Source of the DNA: Pseudomicrostroma phylloplanum
Lineage: Eukaryota; Basidiomycota; Exobasidiomycetes; Microstromatales
Length of the DNA: 64,000 bases
NCBI GenBank assembly: GCA_039545275.1
Contig: BCHS01000008.1
Location: 620,001-684,000, forward strand
Direction of reading: 5' to 3'
A program made the position numbers and the translations under genes. Positions 30,240 to 40,158 of this stretch are shown piece after piece (position 1 is the stretch's first letter; every line of letters starts with the position of its first letter). Under the pieces are notes generated by a model. The model had not been told where the DNA came from, ran no database searches, and saw only the letters and a list, made by a program, of their open reading frames with translations.

Positions 30240-31332
30240 TCATTCGCTCAGGAGATCTCTGATGCTCTCAAAGTACTCCCTTGACCCTCCACTGCCCAGC
30301 CCCTCCTCGATCTCTTCCCTTGTGAGCCAGGCGTACTCTCTTCCCTCTGCGCCCTTTGGTGAGCCGGACACGAGATGGGCTCGGAGGAAGTAGGTCTGCG
30401 GAAGGAGGATCAACATCAGTATCCTCGTTGGGAGTCTGTGACCAGGGTTGCCTGCGCCTGCTGACTCTCGCTCTGCTACTCACCTTTTCCGACCCTGCCC
30501 CATTCTGCCCTTCGACAGGCCGCGGCATGACCCCGATGGGCAAATGGCTCACGAGCCAAATGTCCAGCTTCTCCCCCAGCGCCTCCTTGACCGGCAGCGT
30601 AGCAACACGATGCAACGTCTCCTTCTTGTTCAAGTCCACTCCCCTCTCTGGCAATCTCCATTGACCCGTCGCAGGGTCTTTAAAGAGGAGGAAGAGACAC
30701 CGGTCCAGTGCCCGCTCTAGACTGGTAGTATCATTGCTCTCGTCCGCTGGCGTCTTGCGAGGAACAGTCGCGTAGAGCTCTGCATCTGGATTTGTGGCAG
30801 TGGCTGTATCGCCTACGGCTGAGGCGTCAGCGGCCTGACCTTTGCCCTTGCCTTTGCCCTCTGCGTCCTTCTTTGATGAAGAGGAAGAAGAAGAGGCAGG
30901 AAAGTCCAGGTGGCTCCTCCTGTGGCTCTCCTCTGCGTCAAACTTTGTCTCTGCTGCTGAACCTTTCCTGAAGTAAAAGTCCTTGACAAAGGGTTGGGAC
31001 AGGCGACGGGTGAGGGCGTGGTTGTACTCAAAGTAGGCCGACTCGAGTGGGGTGGGCGAGCGGAGGATGAGGGGCTGGCGGGAGAGGAGGAGGGAGACCC
31101 TGACGTTGTTGCTCTTCTTTCGAGAAGTAGTTAGAGGTGGAGTTGTGGTAGTGGTACTTTGACCTTCGGTTAGAGCGGCGGGTGAGGAGGCGGTGGAGGT
31201 GAATGTTCGTGGGTGGTGTCTCGAAGAGGAAGAAGAAGAGGAGGATGCAGCTGCCGAGGTAGAAGAGCCCTGACGAGCTACAGCCCTGAGAGACGATCGC
31301 AGAAGCGACGAGGAAGAGGCAGTGGATGCCAT
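30240..31332 (-). CDS. MRPL17: mitochondrial large-subunit ribosomal protein mL46 (Nudix-fold)
   Basis: Two exons on the minus strand, 31332-30484 and 30395-30240, in frame, give 334 residues. The first ~45 residues are Ser/Arg/Ala-rich without acidic residues, a typical mitochondrial presequence. The mL46 N-terminal domain shows as VRVSLLLSRQPLILRSPTPLESAYFEYNHAL and FVKDFYFRKGSAAETKFD. The Nudix-like part follows: WRLPERGVDLNKKETLHRVA, KLDIWLVSHLPIGV, then TYFLRAHLVSG and EYAWLTREEIEEGL in exon 2. A Ser/Lys/Gly-rich insertion separates the two halves. It is a structural ribosomal protein; Nudix catalysis is not expected in this family. Divergent from VMA13. Confidence 0.9.
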
Positions 31333-31791
31333 GACTCGGCGGGGACGTAGTGTCGACTAGGGAGGGATGGTAATGGCGTTGGTGGTGCTGTGGTAGAGTA
31401 CCAAGGTGGTGCTCGAAAATGACCACTGCAATACTTCCTGGGCTGACGGAGTGACTTTTGTCGCTGCATGGCCCGCACCGCGCGCTTCGGGAGGACGACT
31501 GGGCGGGGCGGGTGGCCATGTGCTGATGACGGCCACCCAGCTCCACCTCCTCCATCGTCCGTCGTCGTCGTCGTCGTCGCCATTATAGCCTCCCGTCCTA
31601 CCCATACCGATTGGCCATCAGCTCGGACGCCGACACTGAGAGCATCTAGGCAAACATCACACATATCAATCGCATCGGTCGCTTGCCCGCTCAATCGCAT
31701 CTGGCCCCCCTCACCCCTCTAGCGCAATCTCCACCTAAGCTCTAGTCCTATCTTCCTCTCCGCCTCGCAACCCCTTACCTCCCTGTTCACG
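31333..31791. promoter_or_regulatory. divergent promoter region mL46/VMA13
   Basis: 459 bp between divergent ATGs. It contains six GTC triplets in tandem (31561-31578) and pyrimidine-rich leader sequence before VMA13. No further element was recognised. Confidence 0.45.
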
Positions 31792-33698
31792 ATGGTCGAG
31801 TCCTCGGACAAGTCCAAGAAGGGCAACAATGTCCCAGCCGATGTAGAGAGGGCTCCTGCACCGCCCCTCGTACTCATCAACTCGCCATGGCTCACCGGCG
31901 TGACAAACCGCATTCGCTCCAGGCCCATTCCTTGGGAGGGATACGCCCGAGCCGACCTCGTATCACAGGATGAGCTCAAGATGATCCGGTCCGTCGATGG
32001 CAAGGATCAGAGCCAGGCTGAAAAGGTCCTTGACGAGAGGGGAGAAGACTATGCCGTCCTCTACCTCAGGCTCTTGGGCAAGCTCAGCAGGACTGACACC
32101 TTGCAGCAGGTGCTGGTGCTCATCGGTGATATGCTCGAGGGCCGTGACGACAGGGTGGGCCTCTTCTTCAAGGCAGCAAAGAAGGCCAAGGGGTCAGATA
32201 AGGGCAAAGGAGAGGATGTTGCTTGGCCATGGGCACCTCTGATCAAGTGAGTACATTGGGCAGCAGGTATGCTAGAGACATCGTGATACTGACCGCCCGC
32301 CTCCCTTATCTGTCCCGCACTGTCAGAGTCCTCGATGTCGCTGATGACTTTGCTCAGCTCAAGGCGGCCCAGTTCTTGACCCTGCTCCTGGTCGCACCCA
32401 ACACCTCGCACTCTTCCACGCTCACTACTGCCCCCACCTCCGTCATCACTCGCCTCCTCACCTTCCTCTCCAAGCTCATCAACTCGACGACGTCCTCGGG
32501 CGACTCATCATCTGCTGCTGGAGCTGGTCTCCTCAGGCCTCCGACATCCGGCGATACCTACGCAGACGGCAACGGAGCAGACATTGCCATTCAGCTTCTC
32601 GAGTCGCTGCTGAGGACACAGCAGTTCAGGCAAGAGGTCTGGAAGGATGAGATGCGTCGACAGAGCGAGACACCTACTACCGAGGAGAAGGAGGTGAAGA
32701 AGGACGATGAGGACAAGGAGAACGGTGAAGATGAGACGCAAACAAAGAAGATCAAGCACGGCCAGAGCCCTGGGCTCATCAGGGGTCTAGTATACATCCT
32801 GCAGGCTGCGCTAGTGGCTCCTCAAGGGGCCCAATCGGCCACACCGTCATCGAGCAACGGCAATGACGAGCAAGCCGAGGGCTCTTCGTCGCGTGGTTCT
32901 GGCAACGCCAAGTCCTCGCCAGTGACTCCGCAGATGCAATACCAGGTCATCTTCTGCTTCTGGCTCTTGTCTTTCTCCGAGTCGATCTCAGAGGACATCA
33001 ATCGCAAATTCTCCATTGTCCCTCTGCTCGTCGACATTGCACGAGGCGCAGTCAAGGAGAAGGTGATCCGCATCACAATTGCCACACTCAAGAATCTCCT
33101 GCTCAAGGCGCCGAGCCAAAACGGCCCCGTCATGCTGGGCAGTAAGCTTTTGCCCTTGGTGGAGATTCTGAGTGAGCGGAAATGGAGTGACGAGGAGCTC
33201 GAGGAGGACCTCAAGTTCCTCGCCTCTGAGCTGGAGGAGAAGCTCAAGGGCATGAGCAGTTACGACGAATACCTCTCGGAGCTGTCTTCGGGCAAGTTGT
33301 CCTGGGACAATCCAGCCCACGAGCTAGACGACTTCTGGAAAGCCAATGGCCAGAAGCTTCTCGAGCCTGGAAGCTCTTCAGGAACGTCTGAAGAGGCCTC
33401 TGCCGACAATAAGAAGGACGCCGAAGACGACGAGGACGAAGATGGGGAGAAGGCGCCCAGGACTGGTCTCACTCGGCTGATCAGTCTGCTGAAGAGCTCT
33501 TCAGACGCAGTCACCCTCTCTGTCGCGCTGCACGACATTGGCAAGCTGATTCAGTTTACCGAGTCTGGCAGGCGGCGGGTGAATCAGTCCAAGGGCGGCA
33601 AAGTGGAGATCATGAAGTTGATTAGCCACGAAGACTCCGAGGTCAAGTACCGAGCGCTGAACACCGTCGGCAAGCTGATGAGCGAGAGCTGGAGATGA
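31792..33698 (+). CDS. VMA13: vacuolar ATPase V1 subunit H
   Basis: Regulatory subunit H of the V1 sector, which activates coupled ATP hydrolysis on the vacuolar membrane and silences free V1. Exons 31792-32246 and 32327-33698 join in frame to 608 residues, longer than the usual ~480 because of acidic/Ser-rich insertions. Recognisable: IPWEGYARADLVSQDELKMIR (N-terminal armadillo-like domain, near residue 43), YQVIFCFWLLSFSESISEDI, KEKVIRITIATLKNLLLKAP, and the C-terminal domain with LSVALHDIGKLIQFTESGRRRV and KLISHEDSEVKYRALNTVGKLM. No truncation was seen. ATG 31792 follows a pyrimidine-rich leader. Confidence 0.96.
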
Positions 33699-34025
33699 GG
33701 TGTGTCGAGGGGTGAAGAGAGGACGAGGAGCGAGGAGACCCTTCACTCAGAGCAAGAGCAAAGGAGCATTCATCGCTCGCTCTCCTTGTCAGCAGCCCGG
33801 TGTTTGATTGAATGTAAAGCCTCCTGGAATGATTCTATATTCCGCACGCTCCCTTTTCTCGCCCGGATATGAGCGATTGCACTGGCGCTCTTAGCTCATC
33901 TCTGGTACCTTTGAGCGACAGGATCAAGTGTGGAGTGGAAGAGGCTTGACCATCGGAGCTGACCCTCGATCACTCGCCGCACTCTGTCCAATCGTAGTAA
34001 CGGAAATCCCCCGCTTCCACTCACC

Positions 34026-34057
<32 letters not shown>
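34026..34057. repeat. compound CT/GT microsatellite
   Basis: Nine CT units (34026-34043) run directly into seven GT units (34044-34057). Confidence 0.95.
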
Positions 34058-34409
34058 CGTTGTTCTTTCCGCAATTAGACGCCCCCTCGTTCGATTGATC
34101 TCCCGCCCGATCACTTGCACATACCACCTTTACTGTGCCTCCTTTTCTGCGGGGAATGGACAGAGGGAACAGGATCGCGGAAGACGCAGACGCGGTATAT
34201 CAGTTGTGATGATGAGATGGGATAGGATGGGGTGAGTGGCTTGGCTTGGCTTGGCTCGGCGACGTCAGCACTGCACCATCGGCCCTTGATTCACTTCGGC
34301 CGGCTGAATTGGTCTGGAGTAGAGCTGGATCTAGAAGGTGAGGCTTGCTTGGCTGACTGGCTGAGGGTGAACCAAAAACCTCTTTTGCCCCTTGAAAGTC
34401 ATGCACTGT

Positions 34410-34485
<76 letters not shown>
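34410..34485. repeat. tetranucleotide array (CAGG)19
   Basis: Nineteen perfect CAGG units without spacers. No unique spacers exist, so it is a plain microsatellite. It lies about 1.65 kb upstream of the PDE start codon. Confidence 0.95.
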
Positions 34486-34487
<2 letters not shown>

Positions 34488-35156
34488 CGGAGCGATGTGA
34501 GGGAGTGAGGTCTTGTGGAGCAAGCTGTCTGGGGCTGTCTGGAGCTGTCTCTCTGCGAGGGTCGTCTGGCAGGTTAAAGTGAGTGGGCGAGGCATGCAGA
34601 TGAGCGAGCTTTTTGCCCGCACCTGTCGTCGCCCCGCCCCGCCGGCCGGCCAGCCAGCCAGCCACGGATCAGAACCGCAAAGGGGCGAGGGAGAGGCGGA
34701 TGAGGCCAGGCCCAGGTCGACTGGTCGTCGGGGTTTTATTGCGAGCGTGTTGGTTTCATCGGTTGGCTGACTGGGTGGCTGACTGCCCTCGACACCACGT
34801 GGCCGCCGAGGTTAAGCTTCGGGCGGCGAGTCAGACGAGACGTGGCGTGGCGTGGCGTGAGGGAGTCAGGCAGCGAGTGGCTGGCGTTACCTTGGTTGCT
34901 TGGTTGGACTCGCTCCCGTTCGTTGGTGCCTGTGCCTGTGCCTCCCACGCTCCAAGACGAGCAAAGAAAGAAAGAGGCGTCGATGGGTAAAAGTCAAGTT
35001 ACAAGTTGACCTGCCAAGGGGCCTGCCACCCAGCCTGCCCGTCTGTCTCGGTGCCTGCCTCGGTCTTCCGGCCATCCTCCGCGGCAGTCGATGGTGTGAC
35101 TTGTGTAGTCTAGTGTAGTGTGTGCCCATCTTTCGTGGCTGACTAGCTTGCCACCG

Positions 35157-35176
35157 TAGTCTAGTCTAGTCTAGTC
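35157..35176. repeat. (TAGTC)4 short tandem repeat
   Basis: Four perfect TAGTC units, with related TAGTG units just upstream at about 35106-35120. Confidence 0.85.
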
Positions 35177-36138
35177 CCGTCTCGTCAATCCATGCCCTGC
35201 CCTGCCAGTCTGCCCCCCACCCCCTTCCTCCGAGCCCCTACTCGCGTCAGTGACCTGCATACCCGCACAATCCACCCAAGACCACAAGGGCCCGCCCGCT
35301 CACAATCCCCGTCCGTCATCGGCATCGCTCCCGTCCCTCTCCTGCCTTTGTGCGAGCAAGCAAAGATCTGCCCGGTCATCCATCTCACCAGCTCACCATC
35401 AACATCGCCCCTCCCTATCCGCACTCATCATCGTCTCCAGACCGTCCCTTGCGTTGCCCCCTCATACTCTACATATCGGCTCTCACTCGATTACGATAAT
35501 CTCATTTCCCCCTCCTCTACTCTCAAGCCTCCGTGTTCGCCAGGCAATTTCGCAACCCACCCTGCTATACCCAGTAGTCTCGCCCGCCTCAGGACAAGCC
35601 TCCCGCTCTCAAAACCTCCCCTGCCAGGCAGCGGAGATACATTGAAGGATCACCTCATATCCTATTCAGGCACATACGTGAAGCTCCAGAGCACCCAGCG
35701 CTCCCTTCAGACGGAAAGAAAGGGGACCGTCTCAGGGCCACGGCAATCTGTGCACGCAGGAACCGCCGATTCGAGCAACCAGCCACTAGGCGCTGTAACG
35801 AGCCGTTGGGCAAAGAGCAAAGAAGGCAAACAAGGGGGAAGCCACAGACGCAAGACGCATATCAGGCTCCCATTCCTTCCGCACGAAGAGTGTGAACACA
35901 CCGCCCTCCATTTGGACTCTGTTGGGGACTAAAGCCAGCTCATAGACCAGAGGGCCGAATACCGAGCGCCCAGCGAGCTCAGATAGACTATAGAGGAGGT
36001 CAAGGACCTACTGTCACCGTCTTCGTCAAGCTTTCAGCTCAGCTACCAGGGGGGCAATCGTTGCTCTCTCTCCGTGTCTCTCTCGGCCCCTACTTCCTCC
36101 TCTACCTCGTCTGCCTCTCTCTTACCTTTGCTCTAGCT

Positions 36139-38759
36139 ATGGCCTCCTCGTCCTCCAGCGCAGGAGCAGCAGCAGCAGCTGCTATCCCCGCCCCGGCACT
36201 CGCCTCTTCTTCAACCACAGTAGCGCCCTCAGCTTCAGCTTCAGCTTCTCTCCCTGCAGAGCCTTCTCCCGACGGAGAGTCTCACTCCTACGGCTCCTCA
36301 CCTCTGGAAGTCTTCGATGAGGCCGACGATGAGTGTCTCTTTGTGAGATGTCATGCGCCAGATGAGAAGCCCTCGTTCGTTTGGGTCTGCCTAGGTGTGG
36401 GAGGAGGGCCATTGGAGAATGACTGCTCGTGTTACATGGTCAAGCCGGCTGATCGGCACTGGAGGGACGGCACATACGTAGTCGAGGGTGGTGAGTACAT
36501 CTGCAGACACCCGGTGCTATCGAGACAGAGCTGACCTTACCGCTTCTGCTCTTGTGGGCCCCGTCAGGTTCCTGGCTCGGCGCTCTCAGCCGCGTCTGCG
36601 AAGACCCTGCCCCTGGCAAGCTCTCCGCTTTCCACGACTTTGACTTCTCCCACAGCAACGCTTCTCTTCGTGCAGGAGAGATTGGCTCTTACGCCAAAGC
36701 GTTCCTCATCTCTCATGCCCACTTGGACCACATTCTCGGTCTAGTGCTAGGCTGCGCCAGTCTGCCGGGTAAGAGGGCGGTCTATGGCCTCAAATCGACA
36801 TTGGAGAACTTGCTTAACATCTTCGACGGGAAGCTCTGGCCGAAGCTGGCTAGCTTCAAGGAAGATGCGCCCTTTATCGTGTACCACCTGAAGCCGTGAG
36901 TGGACGTGACCTGGTGATTTTAGAAGGGAGGGGGGGTCGCAATCTGCTGACCCGTGCTCTTGAATCTTCCCTTGACCTCTGTCTTCTGCAGCATTGAAAC
37001 ACAGGTGACACTCCATCTGGACGACGTAATGTCCACAGTGCCCTTCAGCCTCTCTCACGGTCTGGCTTCTTCCACAGTACCCGCGCCTCCCACTCCCACC
37101 TTCTTCGTCCCCACCAATTCCACTCCACCGGCAAACTACTTTGGCAAGCGGTATTCGCTCCCTCTTAACACCCTCGCCCCAGGTTCAGGACCAGGCGGAA
37201 GGCCTGTGCCCATGAAGGCAATAGAAGCCTCTGCTGCGTTCCTTGCCGGCGGCGGTCCGAGGGGCACCAGACCGAGCTTTACCAGCCCCTTTGCTCCCGA
37301 TCAGCCCGTGGACCGGCCAGAGTCTCCCGAGCCCACACCACCTGGCGGGTACTCGATGGCTGCCATGTCATCCTCGCCCGCAGGCCTGACTAGCCTCTCT
37401 CAGAGGCAGACAGAGACTCCTTCGACCGACTGGACGAATTCGTTCGATGTCAACGAGAGCGGCACCATGTCGTCTTCCTACCTCAACAGTCGGCAAAGAG
37501 GCCCACCTTCGCCAAGCTCACCAACTTCATCGGGAAGTACATTCAAGAAGAGCCCTCTGTCGCTATTGTCATCGGCTAGGCGCCCAAAGACTTCGGCAGC
37601 GTCAGAGAAGGAGAGCTGGGGCGGTCCGGGCGCGGCGGATGGGCAAGCGGCAGGCACTGGTGGGGCGCCGACGCTGCTGAGGTCGCTGAGTCGCAGCAGC
37701 GTCAAGAGTAGTGGTACTGGCGGTTCCATTCCAGCTCCGCTGCAACAACAACATGCACAGCATCACCACCCGTCTGCCCTCCAGGCTCCTATCGCTCACT
37801 CTGCCGCTCACATCACTCGCTCAGGCAAGGGCGGATTCAGGGAAGCGGCACCTCGACGACTGTCTATAGACCGGCATCCACCAACGATGGACTCGACTGC
37901 CTTTTTCCTCACCAACAAGCAGACGGGAATGGACGTCCTCTTCTTTGGAGACGTGGAGCCAGACTGCATCTCGCGCTCTCCGCGCAACAAGAAGGTCTGG
38001 TCCTACGCTGCCCATCGTTTCGCTCGAGGGAAGCTCAATGCCATCTTCCTCGAGTGCTCCTTCCCTGCTGCTCAACCGGTAGAGTTCCTGTGGGGCCACC
38101 TGAGCACCCATCACCTCGTGGATGAGCTAGTGGTGTTGGCCAGGATGGTCAAGGGAGAGAGGGCGGTGATGGAGAAGGATCGTCAGAGGGAGAGGTCGCG
38201 GAGCCAGGAACGAAGGCGAAAGAGTAGTCTGGAGGGGCTAGACGGCATGACACCTCGTCAGACTCCAGCCAACGGGCAGCAGCAGCAGCAGCAGGGCGGG
38301 CCATTTGACTTTGGCTTCTTCCCTGATACCTCCGACGGGGCAGGCGCTACCTCGTCCTCTATTCCACCCTCCGACTCGGCTTCTTCGGACATGGACATAC
38401 TCTCTTCCCTCCCGCAAGGTTCAGGGCTTTCCGCTTCTGCAGGCGGGCCAGGGGGCGCATCCGTAGCGACCGAAGACCTGCGCGATATCCTCAAGGGTCT
38501 GACGGTCATCATCGTCCACGTCAAGCAAGCCCTCTTCCCGTCATATGCAGACGCCCCAGAAGACGCCTCCTCACCTCCCTCAGCCAGAGATGGTGATGGA
38601 GAAGCAGCGGCGGCTAAAGAGAAGCCAGAAAAGGCAAAGGTCCTCGACCCTCGTACCATGCAGGTGCGCTTGTTGCAGGAGCTGCGTGAAAAGGAGGCGG
38701 AGACACACATGGGGGTCAGGTTTGTTATGAGCAAGCAGGGGATGAGGATTGAGATGTAG
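36139..38759 (+). CDS. PDE1: class II (low-affinity) 3',5'-cyclic-nucleotide phosphodiesterase
   Basis: Hydrolyses cAMP and so damps PKA signalling. Exons 36139-36490, 36568-36895 and 36992-38759 join in frame to 815 residues. The class II signature H-x-H-L-D-H lies in AFLISHAHLDHILGLVLG (exon 2). Further metal-site blocks are FFGDVEPDCI near residue 535 and AIFLECSFP...LWGHLSTHHLVDEL near residues 570-605. Two long Ser/Pro/Gly-rich insertions interrupt the metallo-beta-lactamase-like fold: one after FFVPTNSTPP (about residues 270-510) and one after the THH block (about 630-710). The C-terminal strand (MGVRFVMSKQGMRIEM) is present. Start at ATG 36139 (MASSSSSAG); the open frame further upstream begins only at a TTG. 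The long upstream region suggests complex transcriptional control. Confidence 0.93.
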
Positions 38760-39343
38760 AGCGTGGAGGGGAGAGCGTCAAGAAGAGGAGGGGAGAAGAG
38801 GAAGGCAGCGGATGAGGAAGGGGAACGCGAAGCTTGTAAAGGGAGACCGGAAGAGGAGTTAGTCAGGGACAGTGGGCAGGTCTCTGTTTTGGAGCCATCA
38901 CTGCGATTTGGATCACAGAGACCGAGCGTAGCCCTGGCCCACCCAGCCATCGTCCTTGCACGATCGATGTCTTCAAGCCCACGTCCGCAACGACTTTCGT
39001 ATACGTACACGCAATTCGCAGAGTATGTCTGTTCCGCTCTCTACTGCAGGCCGTCTGCACTTGCAATGATCCCATCTATTTAGCAGTCCAAACTCTTCGT
39101 GTGAAGATTGTCTTTTTAGTCTGGGCAAGGAGATTACTTCTTCGTCTCTAGTCTAGCTTCCGTTCCGTCGCCAGTCTGCACCTCGGAGCCGCTGCTGACC
39201 AAGAAAGTGTCCGTGCATTGGCCTGAGAACCTCTCGTACCACCACCCTTCGGATTGCTTTTCTTCCCCCTCTCGTACCTCTGTCCGTCTGTCTGTCTCTG
39301 CTACGTACCCAACACCCACAGTCATCCTCCAAACCCCGAGAAG
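38760..39343. other. intergenic region PDE1-RCF1
   Basis: About 580 bp: 3' flank of the PDE gene on the left and RCF1 promoter and pyrimidine-rich leader on the right (CTGTCCGTCTGTCTGTC-like near 39285). No gene or RNA was seen. Confidence 0.4.
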
Positions 39344-40075
39344 ATGGCATCCAAGGTCGTGTTCCCCAAGGAAGAGCCGTACAGGCCTCCCGGGTGGGAG
39401 CCTGAAGAGCCGGCAAAGAGCAAGTTCTTCCGTAAGATGAGGGAGCAGCCGCTCGTACCGCTGGGTAAGTCACCGTGAACGTAGCAGAGACGTGATACCA
39501 GGGTAGCAGACTACTCTTCTGCTTGTGCTTCTACTGATACTGACCTTTCTATCGTCCCTTTTTCCCACGCAGGTTCACTCCTCACTTGCGGCGCCCTAGT
39601 CATTGCTTCTCACCAGCTTCGCGTAGGCAACCGCAAAGCCTTCAACCGTGCTCTCCGCTGGCGTATCTACTTCCAAGGCCTAACAGCAATCGCCGCCGTC
39701 GGTGGAGTCTACTACTACGGTCTTGCCAAACCCGCCACTCCACCAGAAGTAACCCTCGGTCCCGATGGCACACCCCTAGACCCCGCCGCTGCAGCAGCTT
39801 CGAGTCCTTATTCGAATGTGGCTACTATTCCTGGTCGACCACCGACGAATCTACAGGTGAACAAGCAGGGGGATCGAGAAGCGCAGAGTAGACGGGAGTG
39901 GGAGGAGAGAATGAGAGAGGCACAGAAGAGGGAGGCGGAGGCCGAGGATCAGAGGAGATTGGAGGCGGCGCTGCTAAAGGGGACTGGAGTGGCGCCTCAG
40001 AGTGGAGAGACGGGAGAGGAGAGGAGGAAGAGGCCGACGATTGGAAAGGATAGGAGGACGAGAGGTGAAGAGTAG
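39344..40075 (+). CDS. RCF1: respiratory supercomplex factor 1 (HIG1 domain)
   Basis: Inner mitochondrial membrane protein that supports assembly of complex III-IV supercomplexes. Exons 39344-39464 and 39573-40075 join in frame to 207 residues. The HIG1 domain is split by the intron: REQPLVPLG in exon 1, then SLLTCGALVIASHQLRVGNRKAFNRALRWRIYFQGLTAIAAVGGVYYYG in exon 2, giving the two transmembrane helices and the QRRQ-like connecting region in variant form (NRKAFNRALRWRIYFQG). The C-terminal half is a charged coiled-coil tail (REWEERMREAQKREAEAEDQRRLE). The size is close to yeast Rcf1. It converges with MCD4, stop codons 84 bp apart. Confidence 0.92.
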
Positions 40076-40158
40076 AGGAGAATTGATGGGCAGGCGAATG
40101 AACAGCAAGAGATGGTATTACCAGTCCCAGTCTACGCCTCTTCTCAGCCCGCAACCGG

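Larger units (their letters stand above)
33699..36138. promoter_or_regulatory. 2.4 kb repeat-rich intergenic region upstream of the PDE gene
   Basis: The longest gene-free stretch outside the orphan island. It holds a CT run joined to a GT run (34026-34057), a tetranucleotide array (34410-34485), short TTGGC and TAGTC repeats, a CACGTG palindrome near 34796, and several CGTGGCTG-type boxes. The part nearest the PDE gene (about 35190-36138) is pyrimidine-rich, consistent with a long 5' leader. It contains an ATG-initiated frame of 246 codons (35192-35932) without recognisable domains. No RNA gene was identified. Confidence 0.5.

Noticed and set aside
34410..34485. Possible CRISPR-like or structural array
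   Set aside because: The units are identical CAGG tetramers without unique spacers; an ordinary microsatellite in a fungal genome.
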